The notes: a model not told the origin generated them from the sequence alone. A stretch of DNA of 25,279 nucleotides from Larix sibirica (GCA_004151065.3 NWUY0300007218.1:123516-148794); one strand, 5' to 3'; shown: positions 1 to 8,868, counted from the first letter of the stretch. Numbers and translations are program-made.

Positions 1-272
1 TATTTAACCTAACTTTCTCACCACTCATATCAACTGCTACATCCCTTTACTCCACCTTATAAATATTTTTCTTTCCTCTACATTTAAACATACATTTTTA
101 TCTCATGATGGTTTCTTCATAACTTTCTTGCTATTTCTGTTGCCTTGAAGATGAGCAGGGTTTCTGCTCGAAACATCTTTTTTTCTTGCATTTTTTACAA
201 GGTTTCAAATTCCTCACGCAGTAAAAATCCAAAAGACTGTGGAATATCTTGACAAATTCAAAAGCTTGAATC
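1..272. other. Unidentified DNA left of the truncated LTR
   Basis: This stretch is not related to the corresponding part of the 3' LTR at 4569-5050, so it lies outside the LTR homology. It is pyrimidine-rich and contains a TATAAATA-like string near 58-66 and a strong hairpin at 153-169. It may be the end of a different element. No credible coding region is visible, and the minus-strand frame at 131-436 crosses the hairpin and runs into the LTR repeats. Confidence 0.4.
145..177 (+). ncRNA. Hammerhead-like hairpin (possible ribozyme relic)
   Basis: TTGAAGA (145-151) is followed by a perfect 6-bp stem, GAGCAG (153-158) with CTGCTC (164-169), over a 5-nt loop, and then GAAAC (170-174). This resembles the CUGANGA / stem II / GAAA core of the hammerhead motifs carried by Penelope-like retroelements. 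Two things are against activity: the first core base is T instead of C, and one unpaired T (152) precedes the stem. I found no convincing stem I or stem III partners nearby, so this is at most a relic. Confidence 0.3.
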
Positions 273-349
273 ATCTTATAGGTACATATTCTTGGGTGCA
301 CTTGGGCACAAGACCATTGGATGCACTTGGTTTGTTGCAAGAAGCGCTT

Positions 350-545
350 CCTAGGCATACTTGGGCACAACTTGCCGGATGCAATGGGTGCACCCACCTG
401 GCACACTTGTAATGGAAGTGGATTAGATGGGATCACCTACCAGACACACTTGCACATATGTGGAATCAAGCTAGGTACACCTACCAAGCACACTTTTGAT
501 GGACATAGATGCAATGGGAACACCTGCCAAACACACTTGCAACGA
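350..545 (+). repeat. About 43-bp tandem repeats within the LTR
   Basis: Degenerate units headed by CACCT-N-CACACTT recur at 395, 434, 478 and 521 (spacings 39, 44 and 43), each followed by a GGA-ATG-like stretch. Similar units occur in the 3' LTR around 5190-5330, so the array was part of the LTR before insertion. Repeated blocks just upstream of an LTR TATA box often act as promoter or enhancer units; that role is inference. Confidence 0.65.
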
Positions 546-738
546 ACACGGATGTGATGACACAATTGTAGGCACTCAAGCGTCAGACATACTTGTTATC
601 ATGATCATGCAACACAAAATACACAACACCATTGGAGATGAACGTAGGTGAACATGTCATGAGGGCCCAGTTGATTTGGATGCAGACACTAAGGTCGGCT
701 TATACTCGGAGGGACTTGCAAGAGCTCGGCAAGACTCA

Positions 739-746
739 TATATATA
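739..746 (+). promoter_or_regulatory. LTR TATA box (5' LTR)
   Basis: TATATATA sits in a context that is conserved in the 3' LTR (5520-5527), including the following GGATG-CTCAAAGTGG block. It lies about 320 bp before the AATAAA at 1063, a plausible U3-R arrangement. Conservation in both diverged LTRs supports it over chance AT-richness. Confidence 0.55.
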
Positions 747-1062
747 GTGGATGTCTCAAAGTGGAAAAGGGTTCAATAATCTTTGGGAAGTGATTTATTC
801 ATGCAAGTTAAAAGTGAGCTCTACTATTGTCGCAAGTTATGGGTTTTGCACACTAGGGAAAATTTGGTTTGGTTGAGTGAAAAATGAATAGGTAGACACA
901 CCCTACAAGAGGCAGGCTTGTAAAGCTTCAAGAGTTCGTTTGTATAGGAATGTTGGGTATTGGAAAAAGGATATTTTTTCTTAAATTCATTGTACTTTTG
1001 TAAAAGAGTGACAAGCAGGTGGCCTCCCTCCCTTTTTGTATAATGTAAACATTATTCTCATA

Positions 1063-1068
1063 AATAAA
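1063..1068 (+). terminator. LTR poly(A) signal AATAAA (5' LTR)
   Basis: CATAAATAAAGTTTAA is conserved at 5832-5847 in the 3' LTR. With the upstream TATA box it brackets the probable R region. Confidence 0.5.
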
Positions 1069-1515
1069 GTTTAATTCATTTCCTTGGGTGCCAAGTATTC
1101 ATGTACATGTGTATTATGACTTGTTTATTGGGATTAATGTTGGTCTATTTTCCATGATGTTTTATGTTGGTTAACTGTTGACATTGGCTAAGTGAATAGT
1201 GAATAATTGGCTAAGTGTTGAATCTTATTAAGTATAAGTATTGTTGGTATGTTTTAAATGTTGGAGTTTGATGCATGTCTAGCTATTGAATGAATTTGGT
1301 TTAGTAGGAATGAGTTGCATTTGTTGGTTTGTAGTCTAAGGAGATGTTATGGGTAGACCTTAGGAAAAGATGCATAGTTTGGTTGTAGTAGGTGTGTGTT
1401 GGCCAAGCCCCTATGGCCAATGCAAGGTAGTGTTGCATGACCTCAAGTGTCGAAACGAAGTTGGAAAATTCTCCAGTTCAAATAAAAAAGTTCAAGCAGA
1501 CTGTAGGTCTATGCC

Positions 1516-1700
1516 TGGCGGTATCAAAGTAATTTTGGGTGCTCTTCACCACTATCACTTCTATGATAGGTGATATCAAATTAGTGCTAGGTGCTCTTCA
1601 CCAATGCCACTTTCATGATAATTGATATCAAAATTGAACATTGGTTAGCTACATTTCTCTTCACCACTATCACTTATGTGGCAGGTGGTATCAGAGCAAA
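1516..1700 (+). repeat. Tandem array of four PBS-like units
   Basis: Directly after the LTR end, a unit containing a GGTATCA-type core and the block GTGCTCTTCACCA recurs. Cores lie near 1519, 1571, 1623 and 1686 (spacings about 52, 52 and 63). The last is TGGTATCAGAGC (1686-1697), the classic PBS complementary to the 3' end of initiator methionine tRNA; the other three are decayed versions. The unit thus repeats the PBS together with downstream leader, so either the first or the fourth could have been the working primer site. Confidence 0.7.
1686..1697 (+). promoter_or_regulatory. Primer binding site (initiator Met tRNA type)
   Basis: TGGTATCAGAGC matches the common plant retrotransposon PBS exactly. 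It lies about 170 bp inside the LTR end, further than the usual 0-5 bp. The array of related sites between it and the LTR explains this distance. Confidence 0.7.
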
Positions 1701-3369
1701 GTTGGGTGCTTTGGCCACTGTATTTCCACAAAAATGGGTCACATATCACTTTGGGATCTCTTCTTCATGCCTGGGAAAACTTAGAAGCCTTGAGGAAAAT
1801 TGGCAAGTAGTTAAGAAGGGCGACCTGAAAGTTGCGATCACAAACTTGTTCCTAGGCACAACAGGAACTTAGGAACTTTGTATGCATAGGACATGATGAC
1901 TCAAGCACTCTTCATTGTGACTTGGAAGGAGGTAGAAGACTTAATTGACAAGTTTTGTAGGTGGACAAGAGCAATCTTGAGTTAATGAGTGAACCAAGTC
2001 TTGAGGATTGGGTGGAATTTTCAAAGGTGCCGAGAAGAATCAAACCACTTATGGGTTGTGAAATGAATGGTAAAGAGGAAGAATCATGGAAAACCAAGAG
2101 GGAATTCGTCTGCATGGATTGGGAATGTTGGAATCAAGAGATCCATGAGGTGTACTAAGCACATGTGACGAAGCTAAAGTAGACCAGTGCAAGGGATAAA
2201 TCTTGGGCTCAAAAGTAGTAGAATTTGACACACTGAGTGGAAAATTGGGCACATAGATTAGAATTTTTTAGAAGGAAGGAAGCCAACTTCATAGCATGGA
2301 AGCATACAAAATTACCTAAGTCTAGAGGTAAGGATGTTACTTGTTTTTCTTTGTGACCAGGATCAGTTTTCCATTGTTTGTCCTTTGAAGGATGAGTTGG
2401 GAGACTGGAAGGAAGTCCAACTATGATAAGAATGGTTGTGAAGCTAGAATCCTTGAGAGTATTCCAAGAGAAGATTTCAGAGGAAACATTAGAGGTTATG
2501 GGTTCCTTAACAACGGGTCCAGGAAAGGTCATGGAAACAATTCAATAGTAGTAGTTTGTGATAGTGAATCCTATAGTGGATGAAAATTATTGTCGCAGTT
2601 GATGGAGGTGACCTTCACAGCCACCTTCCATCCTCCTTTCACTGTTAAAATCCATAAATGACTCATTTCCTAGGACCAGGGAGTGGATCCTAGGGCACTA
2701 GCATAGGTTCCTAGTTTTGTGAAGGGTTGGACATGGAGGAGCCATTTTTTCAAAGGATGAAATGTGCAATGGAAGAAATCCATTCTCTTCTTTATATTGA
2801 TGCTAGTTCAAGAAATTTATTGTCCAAGAAACAAGGTAATGGGAAAAGGAGGCGCTAGTGCATGAGTTCTTTGAAGAATTTGTTGAGTTACAGGAGGTGA
2901 CTTGACAAACTTGAGGAAGCGGTGAAGACCTTTCCTTGGACAAGAATGATGATAGTTCCAAATTAGTGGATGCTTGCTTGGAAGGAAAAAAAATCCATTT
3001 CTAAGTGGATATATGAAGGCAGCAAAGAAGTCAACCAAGAAAAAGTATGCATTTAACCTAAATGGATCATATTGGAAAGCAGAACAAGTTGACTTGGAAC
3101 ATGCTTACCTAACTTTGTGTATGGGAACTTGGGATGCAGCAGATCCTTCCTTGGAAATATTTGAGGATGATTTATAGGATGACCCATTTGATTGAAGGTG
3201 ATCGAAGTATTGGTGTGAGCATGATTCTCTCAACAGGAGGTATGTAATTCTTTATTTGGCTCATCACATTCAACAAAATTTGAAGAAATTGTTGCATATT
3301 TTGAGGGAAATAGGAACCTTATTGTCGAGAAGAATTTCGATGGAGCCTAAGTGTACCAAAAAAGGTGTT

Positions 3370-3559
3370 GAGGTCAAGGAGGAAGTTGGAAGTGTTAGAT
3401 TGCAGAGGGTGACTGGATAGTTGAGTAAGGGTTGAATACCTTCCTATTATTGAGAAATCTGTGCGAGGTCAAGGAGGAAGTTGGAAGTGTTAGATTGCAG
3501 AGGGTGATTGGAAAGTTGAGTAAGGGTTGAATACCTTCCTATTATTGAGCAAGTTGTGC
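3370..3559 (+). repeat. 95-bp tandem duplication
   Basis: Unit 1 is 3370-3464 and unit 2 is 3465-3559, both starting GAGGTCAAGGAGGAAG and ending GTGC. They differ at only a handful of positions (for example gactggatag versus gattggaaag), so this duplication is younger than the LTR divergence. It is not a multiple of three and shows no coding role. Confidence 0.9.
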
Positions 3560-4100
3560 ACATTGATGTACCCGAAACAAAGAATTGGGCACAAGAATGA
3601 ACTTGCACCAACAATAGTTGTGACAATTAGTAGCAAAGGCACACACTAGGATGTGATCCATTACACTCAAAATCTTGCACAAAAGGAGGCAAGCCAAATG
3701 GATTTCTCATTCTTGAAGAAGAAAAGTTAAGTGTTGGTTCTAAGTAGTGCATGAAGATACAAACCCAACAAGACTCTCAACTACAATACAATGGCATAGT
3801 TGAGGACTAGGTTCATTGATTACACAAGTTAAGTGCTCTTCTACTTTAGAAGGATGGCAAGTTGAGGTTGATACATATGTTGGTTCAAAAGGATTATAGA
3901 GCTTAGAATAATTCATTAAGACTCATCCACAATCAATGGGTTGAGTAAATCAATGCAAAAGAAAGCCAAAAGAGACAATAGATGGGAAAAGTGATTGATG
4001 TACCTTTGTGACTATTTTGAGGCTAAGGTGGTGGCTTTGACTTAATCCAAAAAATTTATGCAAAGAAGACTGAATTGCAAAAGGAAATTACTATTCTAAG

Positions 4101-4122
4101 CATGAGAATGTGCATTCTCATG
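4101..4122. repeat. 22-bp palindrome
   Basis: Perfect 10-bp arms, CATGAGAATG and CATTCTCATG, are separated by 2 bp. No function is apparent. Confidence 0.75.
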
Positions 4123-4560
4123 GGTTGAACGTGGTAGTTGAATTGACCACCCAATTAGTTCAAGACATCAGGATCCAAATGTGGAGATGCATGGATGAAT
4201 TGACTAATTACAAAAGTAGTAGTATGTAAAAATTGTGCAACAAGGGAATTTCGATAACCTTCTCAGTGGAGGTTGGGTTTCCTCAATAGCAGAAGAGATT
4301 TGTAGTAGTAACAGGTCACAATTGTAGCAGAAGGAAACAACTATGACAGTGGCATCAAAGATTAAAAAAAATTATAAACTTGGGCAATGTTGCTTCATTC
4401 AAAGGAAGTATTGGACAGTGATAAGTTGCACAATTATTTTGGTAGAGACAGTGGAATGGTTGGAGAATTCAATTGTGAATGGATGTAGAAATCTAGGTAG
4501 CATACTTGGAGACCAACAGGTTCTTGCGGGTGTTTCTGAGGATGTCCATGATGTTTATTC

Positions 4561-4568
4561 GGGGAGGA
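4561..4568 (+). promoter_or_regulatory. Polypurine tract
   Basis: GGGGAGGA immediately precedes the TGTAAATCCC start of the right LTR. This is the plus-strand priming position of reverse transcription. Confidence 0.75.
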
Positions 4569-6260
4569 TGTAAATCCCTAGCCTTGAGAGGCTTTGATCA
4601 CCTCAATCGCGCACAATCACCTTGGTGGTCATAGGATTAGCATAAACAAACATGACATGAGGTTGTTTGCTAGATGATTCAGTTTTGGGTGCTTTGGCTT
4701 ATCGGCAAGGCACACCATGGACATTTTGGGTGCCCTTGCATGAAGGTAAGGCACACCATAGACATTGATTGCTCGCATTAGTTGGATAGGCCAAGAGAAT
4801 TTTTAAGGGAACTTGGAGAGGTAGAGGAGGTTTTCATAGGACACCTCATCCATATGCATGTGGGATGCATGATAGGAAAAGTGGAAAGAAGCATTGACTA
4901 GCTTACATATGCCTTGGGATGACTCAATTGATCATATATTGGTTGGGAAATCTAAGTGGGAAAACTCGGTTCAATGCACATCGCCTAGGATCACTTGGAT
5001 GCACATCAACTAGGAGCACTAGGATGCACATTAGATAAATGGATCTTGGCTTTGTGCACTTATTGGTTGCACCTTCTTGGGTTCACTTGGACATAAGACA
5101 ACTTGGTTCACTTGATGGCACCTTGCTAGAAGCACTTTATGGGTGCATTGGGTGCCACCTTGCCAACAACACTTCCTGGGTGCACTTGGGCACAACTTGT
5201 CAAATGTGACAGGTGCACCTAATAGGCACACTTGCAATGGACACAAATGTGAAGGCAACACTTGTATGGAACACTTCCGATGAACATGAATGCGATGGGA
5301 GAACCTACCAGACACACTTAAAACAGATGCAGATGCAATGAGTGCACTTGTTGGAACTCAAGTGTCAAATGTACTTGCGATTGTGATCATGTATCGCAAT
5401 GGGCATGGCACCATTGGAGATGGATTCGATGGAAAATTCATGAGGACCTAGTTGAGTTGGATGCAGGAATTTATGTCCACTTATACTTGGAGGGGCTTGC
5501 AAGATCTTGACAAGAATCATATATATACTGGATGCCTCAAAGTGGCTAAGGATTCAATCATATTTGAGGAGTGATTCATTCATGCAAGTTCAAAGTAATT
5601 TTCTTTATTGTGCTAAGTTATGGGTTTTGCGTAGTAGGATGAATTTGGAATAATTGAGTGAAAAAAAAGAGGTGAGGATGAGCTATAGGGTGTAGGCATG
5701 TGTTATATTTTTGGTTTGTACAGGATTGTTGGGCATTGGTAAAAGGCTATGTTTCCTTAGATTCATTAAACTTCCATAAAAGAGTGGTAGGAAACTGTTT
5801 CCCTCCCTTGTATACCGTAAACATTCTTATCATAAATAAAGTTTAAGGCATTTACCATTGGTGTCACATATATATGTGCATGTGTATTGTGATTTTTTTA
5901 TTGGAATGAATGTTTTTCTATTTCTTGTAATGCTTTATGTTGGTTAATTGTTGACAGTGGCCAAGTGAATAATTGAGTGTTGAATATTGTTAAGTATAAA
6001 TATAGCAGGGATGTTTTAAAGGTTGTGGTTGGACACATATCAAACTGTTGAACGAACAAGGTTGAGTAGAACTTAGCTGCATTTGTTGGTTTTTACTCTA
6101 AGGAGAATTTATACACAAAAATTAGGAAAAGAGGCATAGTATACTTGTAGTAGGCACAGGTTGGCCAAGGAAAGTCAACGTTGCATGACCTCAGGTGTTG
6201 AAACAAAGTTGGGAAATTCCTAAGTTTGAAGAGAAAAAGCTCGAATGGAATATAGATGCA
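4569..6260 (+). repeat. 3' LTR (about 1,692 bp, TG...CA)
   Basis: It begins TGTAAATCCC right after the polypurine tract and ends GATGCA at 6260, where homology with the left LTR stops. It contains the 43-bp-type repeats (about 5190-5330), TATATATA at 5520-5527 and AATAAA at 5835-5840. The first about 490 bp has no counterpart in the truncated left LTR. The target-site duplication cannot be tested because the left end is lost. Confidence 0.8.
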
Positions 6261-6360
6261 TGACATAATTCATGTTGAATGGTGTGCTTCCAAGACATGA
6301 AATAGAACAAGGCCAATCGTATATCGAATCATTGGTGAAGGACAATGTAAGTGAGGAGGG

Positions 6361-6392
6361 ATGAGGGATGGGGCAGATGCTCCATCCCTCAT
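6361..6392 (+). repeat. 11-bp perfect inverted repeat (hairpin)
   Basis: ATGAGGGATGG (6361-6371) pairs with CCATCCCTCAT (6382-6392) across a 10-nt loop. It lies 62 bp before the preferred ATG of the downstream ORF, so it would form a stable structure in that transcript's leader and hide the upstream in-frame ATG at 6361. Confidence 0.7.
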
Positions 6393-6453
6393 TTCATTTA
6401 ATCATTATCCTCAACACAGTGTGTCCTCCCTCTTGTATCCTCTCATTTCCATC

Positions 6454-6789
6454 ATGAAGAAGTTTAAGTTGTATATGTGGCCTCTAATCCTCATTATGGC
6501 GGTTTTTATCCATGTTAAATTGGGTCTCACTTCGAATGATTATTGCATCAACAAAAATTCCTCTGAAGCTTGGGGACTCTCCACTATTGTGATGGCCACC
6601 AAATTTGGAAATAGAGAGGAAGAAGCGAAAGTGGTTTTGCTAATGGAATTAATGGGTGATAGTCATTGGATTCCCCCACCTAAACTTAAGAATGAAGGAA
6701 TCTATCTTGACACAGATAAGGATAATTTTGACAAGCACCCTAGGAGAACCAATGGTGGCTTTCCCGGGAAGAGATTTATCATTGTGTAG
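6454..6789 (+). CDS. Hypothetical small secreted protein (111 aa)
   Basis: I do not recognise the family. From the ATG at 6454 (A at -3) the frame runs 111 codons. Residues 1-5 are basic (MKKFK), about 6-25 are a hydrophobic run (LYMWPLILIMAVFIHVKLGL), and the rest is charged and hydrophilic, as in a signal peptide plus short mature chain with only one Cys. The C-terminal quarter has PPPKLKN, an acidic DTDKDNFD stretch, a dibasic HPRR site and GGFPGKRF, reminiscent of plant secreted peptide precursors, but it matches no motif I know (not CLE, CEP, IDA or RGF). An in-frame ATG at 6361 would add 31 residues and bury the signal peptide, so I prefer 6454. It starts about 190 bp beyond the 3' LTR, in flanking DNA. 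It may still be a chance frame or gene fragment. Confidence 0.4.
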   Translation: MKKFKLYMWPLILIMAVFIHVKLGLTSNDYCINKNSSEAWGLSTIVMATKFGNREEEAKVVLLMELMGDSHWIPPPKLKNEGIYLDTDKDNFDKHPRRTNGGFPGKRFIIV

Positions 6790-6899
6790 ACTTCTCTTGA
6801 TGTTCCTTATATTAGGTTATATGCTTGTCTCAAAGGTAAATAGGTTTCCCAGGTTCCTCCTTACAATTTATTTACCTTTGGCAGGGACAAAGTAAAGAA

Positions 6900-8227
6900 A
6901 TTTGTTGCCACAAAAATTGGCACCCCTAAAGTGCAATGTAATCACTAGAGTGTAGCAATGTGTAACTATAGAAGTAATGTTATCCTCTACAATTACATCC
7001 CTTCTCTTTAGTTCCTAATGAGTTTCAAGAAAAAAGGGGGAATCCCTAACTAAGTTCAATAGATAAGGAAAATAACTTAGATTATGGATGGAGATATGGT
7101 TATGACTTGGAGTAATGCAATGGGACAAAAGAGCCAAAAGATACCAAAAATCAAACTAACTCAAATACTTATTAAAGATCCATAAGAAACCAAAAAAAGC
7201 ATAAGTTGATTTGCCAATAGAAATAATAACTTGTTGCAAGAAAAATGATCAACAATAATGAAATGAGAAGTGAAATGAACCATGTGAAGTATATCCCATT
7301 AAAAAGTATCGATCACATTAACATTGTTGTAGTGACATGAGTGATGAGCTAAGTGAAAATAACCATCAATGAAAATGAATTTGTTTAAACCAATAACAAA
7401 GATTGTGAAACCATTAGATGTGTTGATTTAAATAAATAAAAATGGTTGCAAGTGAATATGAAAATAATTTAATTCCATAAATACATTCACAACCAAATGA
7501 AATTGTTAATTAACCTTAGTGATGGATATGTGGCTAATAACAATACAAATCATCCAACAACTTAGATATATGAAGTTAAATGTCAAAGTGCTAAAAACGA
7601 CAAGTAACAAATTGTTTCAAAGTGAAAAGAATAAAATGTGTTCAGTTACTCGAATATGTCAATAGATTTTAGATCTAGTAGGGACAAATGATTGTGTTAA
7701 TGAACCATGTAACATAACTCAAGATCTAAAAAAGTATTAGACAAGTTTTTTAAGAGTGCTGAAAACATCGAAAGAAAAGTAACTCTAAAACAATTGTAGG
7801 TTTATCCCAATCTAAAAGATAAATGAAATGCACTAATTTGAGTAAGCAAATATGGAAATAGCATCAATGTAATATTAATTCAATTTGTAACCAACAAGAA
7901 AAAGATTACCATAATGTAATATTTAGCAATGAAAATAACATAGCTTTAAAATTGAAGTGCATCCCTAAAAGAGGGTTTGATTTATCTTTCCCTAGTCTTA
8001 TGTGTGAGATAAAATTAAATTCTAGATTTTGAAACAAAAAATAATAATTTTAAAGGAAAAGAAATTATTTGAGTGGATAAAAGAAAGAGTTGAGTCTCTT
8101 AACTAGTCCCTAATTGCTTGAGAAAAGGGCATGAAGCCAGAAAGGAAGAAAGAGAAGGTTTTGTTGATCAAATAGTAGTAGATGATAGAAAGCCTTAAGC
8201 CCTTGTCCTAGTCGTTGATAGCCAAAT
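6900..8227. other. AT-rich unidentified region
   Basis: About 1.3 kb with very low GC, stops in all frames and no frame above about 60 codons. The right edge (8180-8227), read on the minus strand, looks like the leader after a copia LTR (PBS-like sequence, then AGGACAAGGGCTTAAGG). I see no gag, integrase or RT motif further in. It could be the decayed interior of a copia element or simple host intergenic DNA. Confidence 0.4.
8206..8227 (-). promoter_or_regulatory. Degenerate copia PBS-like site
   Basis: On the minus strand, directly after the LTR's CTAACA end, the sequence reads ATTTGGCTATCAACGACTAGG. This resembles a TTGGTATCAGAGCTAGG-type PBS with a few changes. Its presence next to the LTR suggests a 5' LTR with interior to the left. 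The match is imperfect. Confidence 0.4.
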
Positions 8228-8632
8228 TGTTAGTTCTAAACTTAATTAAGTTAACAATGCATACAATTGTTAAGCATAAACAAAAAATAAAACAATAGCT
8301 CACACGCACATTAGACAGATATTTTACCCTGGAAACCCTTAACCGAGAAAACTAGCTTAATTAGAGCTTCACTGCTCTCTTTATTTCTTTCATCATGTTT
8401 ATTCAACCATTTACAATACAATATATAGAGGTCTTTATCAACCTTTGAAACCCTAATTCCTAAAACGGAATCAAAACACATTGGGACAAAAAACATTGGC
8501 AGAAAATAGCCAAAAATGGGGCGAAAAATAACCCAAAATTTGTTTTCCCGGACCCCCTTAAATCTAGGGCTAGCCCCCAAACCCCCACCAAAAGGTGGGT
8601 ATACATGCAAAGAATATAACACATACCCAACA
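8228..8632 (-). repeat. Copia-type LTR, 405 bp, minus strand (piece 1)
   Basis: On the minus strand it starts TGTTGGGTATGTG (8632) and ends GAACTAACA (8228), with a TATATATTG box at 8419-8427. The 124 bp from 8228 to 8351 are identical to 16919-17042, while 8352-8632 is only about four-fifths identical to 17043-17338. A minus-strand polypurine tract precedes it at 8633-8643, marking it as a 3' LTR, yet a PBS-like site follows it. See findings. Confidence 0.8.
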
Positions 8633-8643
8633 TTCTCCCACTT
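8633..8643 (-). promoter_or_regulatory. Copia polypurine tract
   Basis: On the minus strand AAGTGGGAGAA sits directly before TGTTGGG. This is the characteristic plant copia PPT-to-3'-LTR junction, so the body of that element should lie to the right of 8643, where the sequence is cut by the gap. Confidence 0.75.
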
Positions 8644-8690
8644 GTTGTTTTCTTTGCATACAGGGGGAACAATATTTTATTAGATCAGCA

Positions 8691-8691
8691 N
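8691..8691. other. Assembly gap of one ambiguous base
   Basis: This is the only n in the window. It joins a piece ending in copia 3'-terminal sequence to a piece whose first base repeats the window's first base. A one-base gap of this sort usually marks a contig join of unknown size. Confidence 0.9.
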
Positions 8692-8835
8692 TATTTAACC
8701 TAACTTTCTCACCACTCATATCAACTGCTACATCCCTTTACTCCACCTTATAAATATTTTTCTTTCCTCTACATTTAAACATACATTTTTATCTCATGAT
8801 GGTTTCTTCATAACTTTCTTGCTATTTCTGTTGCC

Positions 8836-8868
8836 TTGAAGATGAGCAGGGTTTCTGCTCGAAACATC
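8836..8868 (+). ncRNA. Hammerhead-like hairpin, second copy
   Basis: Identical to the hairpin at 145-177: stem at 8844-8849 with 8855-8860, followed by GAAAC. The same reservations apply. Confidence 0.3.

Larger units (their letters stand above)
274..1515 (+). repeat. 5' LTR, truncated at its left end
   Basis: This aligns with the 3' LTR from about 5058 to 6260. Shared landmarks include the block around 355-373 (5174-5190), the TATA box, the poly(A) signal and the final stretch before 1515. The terminal CA of the right LTR reads CC here, and the PBS-like array starts immediately afterwards at 1516. The first about 490 bp of the LTR is absent; different DNA occupies 1-272. Confidence 0.8.
1701..4560 (+). 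other. Non-coding interior of the LTR element
   Basis: About 2.9 kb between PBS and PPT. The longest frames are under 110 codons, lie on both strands, overlap each other, and show no protease, RT, RNase H or integrase motif and no zinc knuckle I can recognise. It contains a 95-bp tandem duplication (3370-3559) and a palindrome (4101-4122). I read it as the spacer of a non-autonomous element that would need enzymes supplied in trans; it could also be a gag region decayed beyond recognition. Confidence 0.6.
274..6260 (+). mobile_element. Non-autonomous LTR retrotransposon, 5'-truncated
   Basis: Two direct repeats (about 274-1515 and 4569-6260) share colinear blocks, including matching TATATATA, AATAAA and 43-bp repeat segments. 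A PBS-like site complementary to initiator methionine tRNA follows the left repeat, and a G-rich polypurine tract precedes the right one. The right LTR has TG...CA ends. About 3 kb lies between them with no recognisable gag or pol, only short frames broken by many stops. This is the structure expected of a large non-autonomous (LARD-like) element. About 500 bp of the left LTR is missing. By eye the LTRs are about three-quarters identical, so the insertion is old. PBS type alone does not assign it to copia or gypsy. Confidence 0.8.
1..8351. repeat. Left copy of an 8,351-bp exact repeat
   Basis: Every position compared, and every reading frame in all six frames, matches the block beginning at 8692 with a constant offset of 8691. 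The match starts at the first base of the window and ends inside a copia LTR, where base 8352 is c and its partner 17043 is a. The elements inside are old (their own LTR pair is only about three-quarters identical by eye), so a perfect copy of the whole block must be very recent or artefactual. I compared many lines but did not do an exhaustive base-by-base check. Confidence 0.95.

Noticed and set aside
131-436. Minus-strand 101-codon frame (and its copy at 8822-9127)
   Set aside because: It spans the hairpin and the LTR repeats, has Cys/Lys-rich low-complexity content, no known motif, and crosses the LTR boundary.
1591-1872. Plus-strand 93-codon frame after the LTR
   Set aside because: It runs through the PBS-like array; its apparent protein is a translation of tandem repeats, and neighbouring frames are equally open.
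2209-2532. Minus-strand 107-codon frame inside the LTR element
   Set aside because: No recognisable domain, antisense to the element, and overlapped by other short frames; consistent with chance in a non-coding spacer.
4101-4122. Palindrome as a regulatory operator
   Set aside because: It lies in the non-coding interior with no adjacent promoter or gene; recorded only as a repeat.
6656-6895. Plus-strand 79-codon frame overlapping the secreted-protein-like ORF
   Set aside because: It is a different frame of the same DNA with a hydrophobic tail from AT-rich codons. A GT...AG pair (6836-6884) would give only a 49-bp intron, too short for a plant intron to rely on.
8311-8672. Minus-strand frames of 103 and 70 codons
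   Set aside because: Both lie inside or across the copia LTR; LTR sequence is not expected to be coding.
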